From Moraxella boevrei DSM 14165 (GTDB taxonomy: Bacteria > Pseudomonadota > Gammaproteobacteria > Pseudomonadales > Moraxellaceae), in contig NZ_KB903809.1 of the NCBI RefSeq assembly GCF_000379845.1, positions 1 to 64,000 on the forward strand: a stretch of DNA of 64,000 bases, given 5' to 3'. Each line of letters opens with the position of its first letter. Position 1 is the stretch's first letter. A program made the translations under genes and the position numbers. Shown here piece by piece: positions 25,324 to 34,355 of the stretch. Below the pieces are notes generated by a model. The model worked only from the letters and a program-made list of their open reading frames with translations. It was not told where the DNA came from and did not search any database.

Positions 25324-25761
25324 TTACGCTTGATTTTGTTCCAAACTTTGTTGATAGGCTTGGTCAAAATTCACAGGAGCAAGCAACAACTGTGGGAAAC
25401 TACCACGCGTTACGATATCGCTAATCACTTCACGTGCATATGGAAACAACACATTCGGGCAGTACGCACCTAGAATTGCACTCATTTGGTCTTCAGGGAT
25501 ATGTTGCATCATAAAAATCCCCGCTTGATGCACTTCTGCGATAAACGCCGTTTCACCGCCATTATTCGCCGTTACATTCACGGTTAACACGATTTGATAA
25601 TGCTCATCGTCCAATTTTTCGGCACTGCTTGATAGGTTAATATCAAGCTCTGGTTGCCATTCACGTGTGAATACTTGAGCCCCTGGGACTTCTAGTGACA
25701 TATCTTTTACGTAGATACGTTCTAGGGCAAGTTGTGGTTGTAAAATTTGTTCTTCTGCCAT
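25324..25761 (-). CDS. secB: Protein-export chaperone SecB
   Basis: A 145-residue cytosolic chaperone that holds preproteins unfolded and passes them to SecA. Family features are [13 protein letters not shown] near the N-terminus, [13 protein letters not shown], and the [41 protein letters not shown] region, which is almost invariant in SecB. Length is normal for the tetrameric family. It ends the gene order rhodanese-grxC-secB that is also found in E. coli. The ribosome site is GGGAG. Confidence 0.97.
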   Translation of the reverse strand: MAEEQILQPQLALERIYVKDMSLEVPGAQVFTREWQPELDINLSSSAEKLDDEHYQIVLTVNVTANNGGETAFIAEVHQAGIFMMQHIPEDQMSAILGAYCPNVLFPYAREVISDIVTRGSFPQLLLAPVNFDQAYQQSLEQNQA

Positions 25762-25863
25762 GATTTTTCTCCCAAAGCATTGTTAATTACAAAGTTAATT
25801 TAAAACCAGAATGGTAAAAAATTAAAAAATTTAATGTTTTTGCCAAAAAAAACGCTAAAAAAA

Positions 25864-26127
25864 TTAGCCCGCTAATAAGGCATCAAGCTGATTTTCACGC
25901 TCTAATTTTGCCAAATCATCTGAACCACCGATAAACCGCTCACCGATAAAAATCTGTGGTACGGTACGGTAATTGTTGGTTTTTTGAGCAAGGGCTTGAC
26001 GGTCTTCACTAGACACGTCATACATACTAATTTCGGTAAAATCCACGCCTTTATTGGTCAACAATTGTTTAGCACGGGTACAGTAAGGGCAGGTTGGTGT
26101 GGTATAAATGGTAACAGGAACGCTCAT
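25864..26127 (-). CDS. grxC: Glutaredoxin 3 (GrxC)
   Basis: An 87-residue glutathione-dependent disulfide reductase. The dithiol active site CPYC sits at residues 13-16 in TTPTCPYCTRAK, followed by the TVPQIFIGERFIGGSDDL segment with the cis-Pro and glutathione-binding GG-x-DDL. Length fits GrxC. It lies between the rhodanese-like gene and secB, as in E. coli (yibN-grxC-secB). Confidence 0.94.
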   Translation of the reverse strand: MSVPVTIYTTPTCPYCTRAKQLLTNKGVDFTEISMYDVSSEDRQALAQKTNNYRTVPQIFIGERFIGGSDDLAKLERENQLDALLAG

Positions 26128-26246
26128 CGTTTATCCTTTTTGTTAAAAATTCATTAAAAATTAACCTTTACAAAAAATAATAATAAGGTTGAATTTTTTA
26201 AATTCAAGACATTATATCGCAATTTTGTCAAAAATTTATTTTTTAG

Positions 26247-26666
26247 TTATTTTTTTACCACTTTTTCGCTCACCAATGGCAGTCCAGACGCTTGCCAATT
26301 GGCAATTCCCCCGTCCAAACGGTAAACGTTTTCTTTCCCAATCATCGCTACCACCGTGCCTGCCATCATGCCCATTTGACACACGATGATTAATGGGCGA
26401 CTATCTTGTTTTAAGCTGTCAATGTGGTCTTTTAAGTCAGTAAATGGCACGTTGTGACTGCCTTTAATATACCCTTTTTCAAAGTCTTTTTTGGGGCGAA
26501 CGTCAATGATTTGTGCATTGTCATTATTGACCATTAAGCCAACGGTATTTGGGTTGATTTTTTTGCCACCACGTTTGGTTTCTATCATAAAAAACAACAC
26601 AATTAGCACAAATAAAATGCCAAATAAAAATGGGTGATTGCCCATAAATTCAAACCAACGTTCCAA
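26247..26666 (-). CDS. Membrane-anchored rhodanese-like protein (YibN type)
   Basis: A 139-residue protein with a membrane segment at residues ~10-28 and one rhodanese domain after it: IIDVRPKKDFEKGYIKGSHNVPF, then the active-site loop VCQMGMMAG with its Cys, and YRLDGGIANWQASGLPLV. The active-site loop is longer and less charged than in true thiosulfate sulfurtransferases, as in YibN. The start is a TTG at 26666 supported by a GGAG ribosome site six bases upstream; the next in-frame ATG would cut into the membrane anchor. It is the first gene of the conserved yibN-grxC-secB order. Confidence 0.85.
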   Translation of the reverse strand: MERWFEFMGNHPFLFGILFVLIVLFFMIETKRGGKKINPNTVGLMVNNDNAQIIDVRPKKDFEKGYIKGSHNVPFTDLKDHIDSLKQDSRPLIIVCQMGMMAGTVVAMIGKENVYRLDGGIANWQASGLPLVSEKVVKK

Positions 26667-26784
26667 AGCTGTCTCCAGTTTTATTTAAAAATGTATAAAG
26701 TTTTATTAATTACCCTGTTTATTGCGGTAAAAATAAAGCTAATATTATACCGTTAATCGTTGTCATTGTAAAAATAATTTGCCA

Positions 26785-27858
26785 TTAGCTACCCAAATTC
26801 GTTTGCGTTTCAGCTTGTAATAACACCAAATTTTCCACACGTCTTGCCAAAACTTCGCCATTTTCCACCGCTTGCCACATCGCACAGTTTGGCGTGTGGG
26901 CGGTATGTTTGCAATCTCGAAAACGGCACAAGCCTGCAAGCGGTGCTAACTCCACAAACCCTGCCAAAATAGCGTCTTTATCTAAATGCCACAAGCCATA
27001 TTCCCGAATACCAGGGGTGTCAATCACCGCTCCTTGGCTCAAATTGGTGGGGTCAAATGCCAAAAAACGACTGGTTGTCGTGGTGTGTTGCCCCAGTTGG
27101 GAAATGGTTGAAATTTCATTGACCGACTGTTCAACATTTGGTAATAAGTGATTGACTAAACTACTTTTACCAACGCCTGATTGCCCTGCAAAAATTACAT
27201 TTTTTTGTTGTAAATAACGGTTTAGTTCGCTTAAATCGCCGTCAGATTGGGTAATTAACGTCTCATAGCCCAATTTTTGATAATCATTTAACAAATCTTG
27301 GGTTTCATGAATATTGTTATTATTAATTAAGTCAGCTTTATTTAAAATTAATAACGGCTTAATATTTGATGTATGACACGCCACCAAATAACGGTCAATC
27401 AACTGGGCGGACGGTAATGGCAAAGGGGCAAACACAATTGCCAAAATATCCACATTACTGGCAATCGGTTTGAGTTTATGATAGCGGTCTGGGCGAAATA
27501 TCACCGTTTTACGGTCATAAATCGCTTCAATCCGACCAAGTCCCGTATTGGGGTCGGCAGATAGTCGCACCTTGTCGCCTGTGGCAATCAATGGTAAATT
27601 GGTCCGAGTATGACAACGCCAAATGCTGTGCAACGTAATCGCTTGCCAAAACGGTTCAGGCTCACCCACGATTGGCACGGGTTTTTCGGGCAACCGCTTA
27701 GGTAGGGAGGTGGCTTGTACTTCTAACTGTTTGCCATAATTGGCAATCACAATGCCGTCCATTAACTCGTCATCATCAACAACCCGTTGTTTTTGTTGTT
27801 GTTTTTCAATACGTCTGGTTTGTTGGTCGGTGAGTTTACGTTTGCGAATTAGTGCCAT
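26785..27858 (-). CDS. rsgA: Ribosome small-subunit GTPase RsgA
   Basis: A 357-residue circularly permuted GTPase that aids 30S maturation. The order is a basic N-terminus and OB fold (residues ~50-120), then NKAD (G4) before GQSGVGKSSLVN (G1/P-loop) and DTPGIREYGL (G3). The C-terminal zinc knuckle CRFRDCKHTAHTPNCA (Cys-x5-Cys-x-His-x5-Cys) is complete. ATG 27858 is used because the protein then begins MALIRKRKL, as in its relatives; upstream codons to 27906 look like untranslated leader. It stands opposite orn, a frequent neighbour in Gammaproteobacteria. Confidence 0.95.
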   Translation of the reverse strand: MALIRKRKLTDQQTRRIEKQQQKQRVVDDDELMDGIVIANYGKQLEVQATSLPKRLPEKPVPIVGEPEPFWQAITLHSIWRCHTRTNLPLIATGDKVRLSADPNTGLGRIEAIYDRKTVIFRPDRYHKLKPIASNVDILAIVFAPLPLPSAQLIDRYLVACHTSNIKPLLILNKADLINNNNIHETQDLLNDYQKLGYETLITQSDGDLSELNRYLQQKNVIFAGQSGVGKSSLVNHLLPNVEQSVNEISTISQLGQHTTTTSRFLAFDPTNLSQGAVIDTPGIREYGLWHLDKDAILAGFVELAPLAGLCRFRDCKHTAHTPNCAMWQAVENGEVLARRVENLVLLQAETQTNLGS

Positions 27859-27998
27859 AAAGTTGCCAAATCTTGAAAAATTATCAAAATATAAAAAATA
27901 AAGCATATTTTAGCTCAAAAATCTGTTAATATGGTAAATTATTTCGTAAACATTCTTCAGAAATAAATGAAAAACCACTAAAAAAACTTGAGAAAATT

Positions 27999-28550
27999 AT
28001 GGCAATTGATAAAAAAAATTTGGTTTGGATAGACCTTGAAATGACAGGTTTAGACACCATGAGCGATACGATTATTGAAATCGCTACCATTGTCACCGAC
28101 AGCGAACTTAATATTTTGGCAGAAGGTCCTGTTTTCGCTATTCACACACCTGACATCGTGCTAAATGCGATGGACGATTGGAACACTCGCCAACACAACC
28201 AATCAGGATTGGTGGATAGAATTCGCCGTAGCACGGTGACGCTTGAGCAAGCGGAAGCCGAAACCATCGCTTTTTTGGCAAAATATGTAGAAGCAGGCAA
28301 ATCGCCGATGTGTGGTAATTCTATCTGTCAAGACCGCCGTTTCATGGCTCGGCAAATGCCAAAATTAGAAGCATTTTTTCACTATCGCAACCTTGATGTC
28401 TCCACCGTTAAAGAGTTAGCATACCGTTGGCGACCTGATATTTTAAATAGTTTTGAAAAGAAAGGCAGTCATTTGGCATTGGACGACATTCGTGACTCCA
28501 TTCGTGAACTACGCCATTATAAAGAACACTTTTTTAAATTTATTCAGTAA
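27999..28550 (+). CDS. orn: Oligoribonuclease
   Basis: A 183-residue 3'-5' exonuclease of the DEDDh group that degrades RNA dinucleotides and very short RNAs. Exo I is [10 protein letters not shown] (the D and E ligands). [18 protein letters not shown] holds the exo II acidic residue, and [18 protein letters not shown] the His and Asp of exo III. Length matches E. coli Orn closely. It is divergent from rsgA and ends in a clear terminator. Confidence 0.96.
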   Translation: MAIDKKNLVWIDLEMTGLDTMSDTIIEIATIVTDSELNILAEGPVFAIHTPDIVLNAMDDWNTRQHNQSGLVDRIRRSTVTLEQAEAETIAFLAKYVEAGKSPMCGNSICQDRRFMARQMPKLEAFFHYRNLDVSTVKELAYRWRPDILNSFEKKGSHLALDDIRDSIRELRHYKEHFFKFIQ

Positions 28551-28573
28551 TTTAATAAAACTTACTAAAATAC

Positions 28574-28600
28574 AAAACCAATCGCTTGGATTGGTTTTGT
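28574..28600 (+). terminator. Terminator of orn
   Basis: AAAACCAATC and GATTGGTTTT form a perfect 10-pair stem with a 5-base loop just after the orn stop codon. Confidence 0.7.
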
Positions 28601-28644
28601 AAATTTATGTTGTTACTAAATTTATTGTTAAATTTTTATAAAAA

Positions 28645-28809
28645 TTATTTGGTTAAAATTAAGCGGTTATTGCGAGTTAATCGTAAACGATACTCTTCAC
28701 CATCATGCTGAATGCGAATTTCTTTGGTCATCGCAAATAGATGATTGGATTGTAAAGTTGGTAAAATTGTTTGGTTTTGTGGGATTGCACGGTTAAGTAA
28801 GTGGTACAT
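28645..28809 (-). CDS. hemP: Hemin uptake protein HemP
   Basis: A 54-residue protein encoded on the minus strand from ATG 28809, with a clear AAGGAG ribosome site. The C-terminal half reads EIRIQHDGEEYRLRLTRNNR then LILTK, the hallmark of the HemP family (a Tyr-x-Leu-Arg-x-Thr core and an LILTK end). HemP proteins are usually encoded beside haem receptors under Fur control and promote expression of haem uptake genes. Here it is alone between orn and a Nudix gene, with a Fur-box-like site upstream. The first ~27 residues are less conserved, and an internal Met at 27 is a possible shorter start. Confidence 0.88.
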   Translation of the reverse strand: MYHLLNRAIPQNQTILPTLQSNHLFAMTKEIRIQHDGEEYRLRLTRNNRLILTK

Positions 28810-28860
28810 AAGTTGCTCCTTGTTGGCTTCTTCAAAGTAACTGTTACAATAGTGATTAAT

Positions 28861-28879
28861 TGAGAATAATTATCATTTA
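28861..28879 (-). promoter_or_regulatory. Fur box of hemP
   Basis: On the minus strand the site contains AATGATAATTATTCTC, which agrees with 14 of the 16 central positions of the Fur consensus AATGATAATCATTATC. It lies about 55 bases upstream of the hemP start, so iron should repress this gene. Confidence 0.7.
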
Positions 28880-28957
28880 AATTCTTATTTTCGTCAAGGG
28901 TTTTTTGCTAAAAAAATGTAAATTTTTTATAAATATTTGTTATTAAAGGAAAATTTT

Positions 28958-29941
28958 ATGAAAAAAATTCATGTTGCAGTGGCGGTGATTGAATTTGACA
29001 ATCAATTTTTATTGGGATTTAGAAACGAAAAGCAACATCAAGGCAATCGTTATGAGTTCATCGGTGGTAAAATTGATAATAATGAAAGCCCCAAATCGGC
29101 GTTAATTCGTGAAATTCATGAAGAAACTGGCGTAGATATTACAGACAATCCAATTATAAAGATGGGACAAATTCATCACGATTATAGCGATAAATCGGTG
29201 ATGTTACATATTTTTAAAGTAATTTTTAACAAGTCGCAATTTGACAATTTGCAAGGCGGAACAGGGGCGGAGAATCAGCCGATTATCTGGGTGAAAAAAG
29301 AAGATTTATTGGTAAAAAAGTATAACTTGCCAGACGCTAATGCCCGCATTTTAGAGTGGCTGACTTTGCCTAATCAAATTATCATTAGCCAAGAATTGGC
29401 GGATTTTGATAATGAAAAAATCGCTAAAAGCCAAGAAAATTGGGTGGATTTTTATGCCAATCATTTGCCAAAAAACACCCATTTTTATGCTCGTCCAAAA
29501 GATAATAGAGCCAATAATTGCCTAGTAATCAATGAGTTACAAAAATTGCGTGATGATGTAAAAATTTTTGCAAGTGCGTCTGATACAGCGGATTTGCAAA
29601 TAAACCCTAATATTGTAGTTTTAACGCACACGGATTTTGCGGATAATTTTAACAATTTACCGACAAATTTTCGTTATTTTGCCAGTTGCCATACGCTAGA
29701 TGAGATTATAAAAATCAACCAACTTTCTAAAATGCACACTGTTCTTGGCATATTTTTATCACCTGTGAAGCTGACCAAAACTCACCCGAGTGCTGTGCCA
29801 TTAGGTTTTGAAAGTTTCGCGGAACTTGCTAATCAATCCCATGTGCCTGTCTTTGCGTTGGGTGGATTATCGCCAAATGATTGCAAAAATGCCCAACGCT
29901 ATGGGGCGTATGGCGTGTCAGGGATAAGGGGATTTTTATAA
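28958..29941 (+). CDS. Nudix hydrolase fused to a ThiE-like domain
   Basis: A 327-residue two-domain protein. The Nudix box GGKIDNNESPKSALIREIHEETGVD (residues ~38-62, G-x5-E-x7-REVxEExGx type) marks a MutT-like house-cleaning pyrophosphatase. Residues ~145-327 resemble thiamine phosphate synthase, seen in FYARPKDNR, TVLGIFLSPVKLTKTHP and FALGGLSPNDCKNAQRYGAYGVSGIRGF. This fusion is common in Gammaproteobacteria. The ThiE part lacks some catalytic residues of true ThiE, so its role is unclear. ATG 28958 is chosen for its AAAGGA site. Confidence 0.85.
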   Translation: MKKIHVAVAVIEFDNQFLLGFRNEKQHQGNRYEFIGGKIDNNESPKSALIREIHEETGVDITDNPIIKMGQIHHDYSDKSVMLHIFKVIFNKSQFDNLQGGTGAENQPIIWVKKEDLLVKKYNLPDANARILEWLTLPNQIIISQELADFDNEKIAKSQENWVDFYANHLPKNTHFYARPKDNRANNCLVINELQKLRDDVKIFASASDTADLQINPNIVVLTHTDFADNFNNLPTNFRYFASCHTLDEIIKINQLSKMHTVLGIFLSPVKLTKTHPSAVPLGFESFAELANQSHVPVFALGGLSPNDCKNAQRYGAYGVSGIRGFL

Positions 29942-30058
29942 AATCATTTCTTAGAAAAATATCCCCATTTTATTGAAAAATTAAATTTGAAAATGTGCGG
30001 ATTTTGGCTTATAATCGTAAAAATTTAGATATTTTTTAACCAAAACAGGAAAATCATT

Positions 30059-31396
30059 ATGTCAATTTATGAAACTCATCTAAAAGCTCGCCAGTCGGTA
30101 GAAAACACAGCGGTTGAATTCATTGTAAGCCTTGCCAAACTTACTACCCAAAATGTAAACGTACTATTTTTTGGTGAGCGTGTGGCGTTATCGATTGCCG
30201 ATATTCTTGCCAAGCACAGCGAGCATGGCGTTGATGTTGCTCAAAGCCTTGCGTTTGTCAATGAATTGAACGTATCAGATACCACGATTGACGTGGGGCA
30301 AGCCATTAAAGCAGGTAAAAAAGCCAGCGATTTTGCAAATGGTAACGCTATCCCAAGTACTGATGTGGTGCTATACGGTTTTGGACGTATTGGTCGTATT
30401 TTGGCACGCCTTTTGATGAGCCGTCCTGCAAATGACAAAGGCTTACAATTAAAAGCGATTGTCGTGCGTCCTGCAGGTGATGGCGATTTGGCAAAACGTG
30501 CTTCGCTATTAGAGCGTGATTCAGTTCACGGCTGGTTTGATGGTTCGGTTGAAATTGACAGTGAGAATAATGGCATCATCGTGAATGGTCGCTTTATCAA
30601 AGTAATTTATGCGTCTGACCCAAGCGAGGTTGACTATACCGCTCATGGCATTGACAATGCGATTGTGATTGATAACACTGGCAAGTGGAAAGATGAAGCA
30701 GGTCTAGGCAAGCATTTGGCAAGCCGTGGCGTGAAAAAAGTGCTACTCACCGCGCCTGCCAAAGGTGAGATTAAAAACGTTGTTTACGGTGTAAATCATG
30801 ACACTATCGGTTCTGATACGATTGTTTCAGCGGCAAGCTGTACGACGAACGCCATTACACCCACCTTAAAAGTGTTGCATGATACTTACGGCATTGTCAA
30901 CGGTCATATGGAGACAGTTCACGCTTTCACCAACGACCAAAACCTTGTGGACAATCACCACAAATCTGAGCGTCGTGGACGTGCTGCCCCGCTTAACATG
31001 GTAATGACTTCAACGGGTGCGGCAAGTGCGGTATCAAAAGCCATTCCAGAATTAAAAGGTAAACTCACAGGCAACGCCATTCGTGTACCAACGCCGAACG
31101 TATCGCTGGCAATTTTAAATCTTAATTTTGAAAAAGCGGTTGGCACTGCAGACGAGCTAAACGCCTTTATCAAGAGGCAAGCCGACAGCGAGAAATGGCA
31201 AGAGCAAATTGATTATTCAGATTCGCCAGAAGCCGTATCAACCGACTTTGTCGGCTCTGAAAAAGTGGCGATTTTTGACGCTAAGGCGACTATTGCAAGC
31301 GATAACCGTGCCACCCTTTATCTATGGTATGACAACGAAATGGGCTATAGTACCCAAGTAATCCGTGTGGCAGAAGTTATGGCAAGTAATGCTTAA
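30059..31396 (+). CDS. gap: Glyceraldehyde-3-phosphate dehydrogenase with N-terminal extension
   Basis: A 445-residue enzyme. The NAD-binding start VVLYGFGRIGRILAR only appears at about residue 100, so there is an extra ~100-residue helical N-terminal region, a known long-form GAPDH of Pseudomonas/Acinetobacter relatives. The catalytic motif ASCTTNAITP has the active Cys, and later NAIRVPTPNVSLAIL and WYDNEMGYSTQVIR are standard. It interconverts glyceraldehyde 3-phosphate and 1,3-bisphosphoglycerate; together with fbp in this window it fits a mainly gluconeogenic lifestyle. The ribosome site is AGGA. Confidence 0.93.
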   Translation: MSIYETHLKARQSVENTAVEFIVSLAKLTTQNVNVLFFGERVALSIADILAKHSEHGVDVAQSLAFVNELNVSDTTIDVGQAIKAGKKASDFANGNAIPSTDVVLYGFGRIGRILARLLMSRPANDKGLQLKAIVVRPAGDGDLAKRASLLERDSVHGWFDGSVEIDSENNGIIVNGRFIKVIYASDPSEVDYTAHGIDNAIVIDNTGKWKDEAGLGKHLASRGVKKVLLTAPAKGEIKNVVYGVNHDTIGSDTIVSAASCTTNAITPTLKVLHDTYGIVNGHMETVHAFTNDQNLVDNHHKSERRGRAAPLNMVMTSTGAASAVSKAIPELKGKLTGNAIRVPTPNVSLAILNLNFEKAVGTADELNAFIKRQADSEKWQEQIDYSDSPEAVSTDFVGSEKVAIFDAKATIASDNRATLYLWYDNEMGYSTQVIRVAEVMASNA

Positions 31397-31410
31397 TCGT
31401 TTGGGCTGAT

Positions 31411-31446
31411 AAAAAACGCACGGCTTAAATGGCTGTGCGTTTTTTG
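31411..31446. terminator. Bidirectional terminator between gap and the envelope operon
   Basis: AAAAACGCAC and GTGCGTTTTT form a 10-pair stem with T runs on both strands, between the convergent gap gene and the minus-strand gene ending at 31478. Confidence 0.75.
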
Positions 31447-31477
31447 TGTTGGTGGTTATATTATTGCAATAAATTGT

Positions 31478-32485
31478 TTAACCAGCCACATCAAAAACGG
31501 TTGAATTTTTAACAGATTTTAGATATTCTGTTCTTTCTTGCAATAAAGGAATTTCGCACAAATAACGATAAGTTGCTTGAACGTGAATATCAGTAGATTG
31601 TGATTGTCCGTATATTTTGCAATGATATTCACGTTCGTTGTTAAGTTGTCTTTGCTCTATGCGGATATTCTCCCTAATATCACTATCCAATGCTTTCCAT
31701 ACTTGATTAATATGGTGAACTTCTGCTTCGTAGGCTTTTTTTGCCTGTTCAAGGGTCATCGGTGGGTTTGGCTGTGAGATTACTTTGTTTGGTTTATCAA
31801 GTGTCTCTAAAATGGGTGTTAAAACAATTTTTGTCTCTTTGTTTTCTTGCAAATATTGGGTACGCTCTTTTAATTTTGGCACTTCACATAAATAACGATA
31901 GGCTTGTTGGATTTCAGAAACATTGGATTGTGTTTGACCGTAGGCGATGCATTCGCTTTCTCGTTGTTTGTTAATGGCTCGTTGTTCTAGACGAATACTT
32001 TCCCTAAAATCAGGGTCTAGGGCTTGCCATGCTTGGTTAATGTTGGCAACTTCTTGTTCATACATTTGTTTGGCTTGTTCAACGGTAAATGTGGGTTGTG
32101 GTTGTTCATTTTGTTGAATGTATTGAGTTGGTTCTGTTGTGGTAAATGGGTTTTGGACTGGTTGTATGTAATCATAATTTTGGTAGGATTTTGGTGAAAT
32201 ATAAGTGTAGGCAAGCGTGGTTGTGGGGATTGATTGGCTATCATTTAGCCAATATTTTACGCCACCATGATGTGAGCAAGTGCCACGCCGATTTGCACTA
32301 TAACTGTATGTACCGTCTCGGCATAAAGCAGTAGCATTGTGGGATTTGTCATAGGTGGTTTTGGTTGAATAGCTATTGTTATAATTTGTGGTATCGTATT
32401 TGCGTGATTGTTGTTTATCACTATAATCCAGTATTGCTAAAATCCCAATAAAAATGATAATCCCAATGAACCAATTACTCATCAT
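31478..32485 (-). CDS. Membrane-anchored protein with DUF3761-like part and two LprI-like repeats
   Basis: A 335-residue protein. A membrane anchor lies at residues ~5-20. A Ser/Tyr/Thr-rich stretch follows, then ALCRDGTYSYSANRRGTCSHHGGVKYWL, a DUF3761-like YHGGV-type domain. The C-terminal half holds two copies of an LprI/DUF1311-like unit (about 135-215 and 245-325), each running from INQ-W-ALD through RxEQRxxNxxRExxC, YGQ(T/S)QS, YRYLCE(V/I)P and ERTxYL. The LprI family is named for a mycobacterial lysozyme inhibitor. It overlaps the upstream DUF4407-like gene by 11 bases and is the last gene of the nine-gene operon. An outward-facing envelope protein is likely. Confidence 0.65.
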   Translation of the reverse strand: MMSNWFIGIIIFIGILAILDYSDKQQSRKYDTTNYNNSYSTKTTYDKSHNATALCRDGTYSYSANRRGTCSHHGGVKYWLNDSQSIPTTTLAYTYISPKSYQNYDYIQPVQNPFTTTEPTQYIQQNEQPQPTFTVEQAKQMYEQEVANINQAWQALDPDFRESIRLEQRAINKQRESECIAYGQTQSNVSEIQQAYRYLCEVPKLKERTQYLQENKETKIVLTPILETLDKPNKVISQPNPPMTLEQAKKAYEAEVHHINQVWKALDSDIRENIRIEQRQLNNEREYHCKIYGQSQSTDIHVQATYRYLCEIPLLQERTEYLKSVKNSTVFDVAG

Positions 32486-34331
32486 TAACTACCTTTTCAG
32501 GAGTGTTAAAGTGGGTAAATTCATAAACACCGTTGTTCATCTTTTTCTTTTGAGCGATAAAAGTTAATTCATTATCATCGCCTTTAAGATAGGCGGTTGT
32601 GTTACTCTTAGCGACGGCTGTTAAAAATTTTAACTCTTCTAATTCCAAATCAGAAATAATTGCATTTAACTGTTTTTCTTTATCGTTAATTGCTTCAATT
32701 TGCTCGGTAATGTGATTTAGTTCTTGGGTTAAATTAGCTACTTTTTCTTTATGGCTATTCATATCACGCTCAAAAGATAAATAATTATCTTGCATATTTT
32801 TAATGGTTTGTTTTTGTTTTTCTAATGCTTCTTGCGTAACAATAAAAGACTTTACATTCTCCAATGATGTATTGTCTTTTTGTTCTTGCTCTTGGGCTAA
32901 TTGTTGTAATTCTGCCAGTTTATTTTGTTCGTTTTGTAAGCGTTTTTGGCGTGCGGTTGCGTCTTCTTGTTTGCTTTCATATAAACGCTTCGCTTCAAAT
33001 AATGCTTGTTCAAGCTCATCTTGTTTGGCTAATAAAGGCTCTTTGTTGGGATATTCTTCTTGCATAAATTTTTGCTTATAACTATATGTTTGTTTTAAGG
33101 CGTGGCTAATGCGTCCTTTTTTCTGATTGGTTACTTTGTCTTCATAGCTAAATCTTTGAACTTCTTTGGCTTGGCGTTCGTTATACACTCGTTCGCTTTC
33201 TTTAATTTTTTGGTGTTCCATTTCTTGATTTAATTGTGCTTGTTTTTGCTTTTGTTTTTTGGCAATATCATCTTTAATACGCTCATTTTTGGTTTGGGCA
33301 TAGTGGATAGCAATCTTTTCAAAAGTTTGCGGTATTGGCATATTTGGCATATAAATGCTTTTTTCGCTTTCTAATAAATAATCGTCATAATTACCATTTT
33401 TATAATTTGCCCACGCTTCTTGCAGGCGTGATGAATAATACATTTTTAAAGAGCTTGGTTGTAATAATTTAGACAAAATTAAAATCACACCAACCAAAAT
33501 CAAAAAACCATCAACCGCATATTGTGTATTTTGAAAAGCTGGCTCTGTTTTTAATTTTTGAATAGAATTTTCACGAAAAATCGGACTGTCTTTTACCATA
33601 AAAATGCCAAAACTTTCTAATGTTTTGGTATCGTCTTGAATAATAGCTGTATCAAGTGTTGTCTTGGTAGTTGCTAGTTGTTGTTTTAAATTTTCAAATT
33701 CGCTATTAGCAGTATTTAATTCAGTTTCAATACTTTGAGCGACTACCCCTTTACCATAGCCTGTACCACGCTTTCCGCTAATTTCTTGTTGTAGTTTTTG
33801 GTTAATTTCACGAATATAAGTCTCTTGTTCTCTTAATTTTTTTTCTATATTACCTAAGGTTTCTTGTTTGGCATTTTCTATACTGGTTTGATATTGCACT
33901 TGCATTTCATTTTCAATATCTGTTTTAAATACAAGTTGTGTTAAAAATGGTGCTGTAATATATAAAGACCCCATAACAATACATAAACGGATTAGAAATA
34001 TAAAATTGCTTTTATATTTATTTAAAAAACTTGGATTATATTCATCGCCTTCTAATATCTTGGCGTGTTCTTCACCCATCATGTCTTGGGTTACCATTGT
34101 TCTATCAAAAAACCAAAACAATAAGAAAATAAAAATGCCCAGTGTTAGCCCACCCAAGTAAGGATTATCTGGGGTAAAAGTACTTCCAAAATGCCCCCAT
34201 GCAAACGCTTCGGATAACGCCGCTAACGATACGATGACAGCAATCACGCTTAAATAATTTGCACCTCCTGATGTTAGCAAGTTATTTTGATAGGTCTTAA
34301 AGGTCAAAAAATACCAAATTCGTTTAAGCAT
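32475..34331 (-). CDS. DUF4407-like membrane protein with long coiled coil
   Basis: A 618-residue protein. Membrane segments are at about 27-50, 60-80 and 110-137, and a fourth near 275-292. The N-terminal region with LSEAFAWGHFGS and FWFFDRTMV fits the DUF4407 family. Between segments 3 and 4 is a charged helical part (~140-235). From about 350 to 590 comes an almost continuous, highly charged coiled coil rich in Glu, Lys and Gln, then a short globular end. Such a layout suggests a membrane scaffold or sensor with a long cytoplasmic stalk. It overlaps the next gene by 11 bases. The function of DUF4407 is not known. Confidence 0.65.
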   Translation of the reverse strand: MLKRIWYFLTFKTYQNNLLTSGGANYLSVIAVIVSLAALSEAFAWGHFGSTFTPDNPYLGGLTLGIFIFLLFWFFDRTMVTQDMMGEEHAKILEGDEYNPSFLNKYKSNFIFLIRLCIVMGSLYITAPFLTQLVFKTDIENEMQVQYQTSIENAKQETLGNIEKKLREQETYIREINQKLQQEISGKRGTGYGKGVVAQSIETELNTANSEFENLKQQLATTKTTLDTAIIQDDTKTLESFGIFMVKDSPIFRENSIQKLKTEPAFQNTQYAVDGFLILVGVILILSKLLQPSSLKMYYSSRLQEAWANYKNGNYDDYLLESEKSIYMPNMPIPQTFEKIAIHYAQTKNERIKDDIAKKQKQKQAQLNQEMEHQKIKESERVYNERQAKEVQRFSYEDKVTNQKKGRISHALKQTYSYKQKFMQEEYPNKEPLLAKQDELEQALFEAKRLYESKQEDATARQKRLQNEQNKLAELQQLAQEQEQKDNTSLENVKSFIVTQEALEKQKQTIKNMQDNYLSFERDMNSHKEKVANLTQELNHITEQIEAINDKEKQLNAIISDLELEELKFLTAVAKSNTTAYLKGDDNELTFIAQKKKMNNGVYEFTHFNTPEKVVNDE

Positions 34332-34355
34332 TTTGTTTTAACTCCAACAATAATA

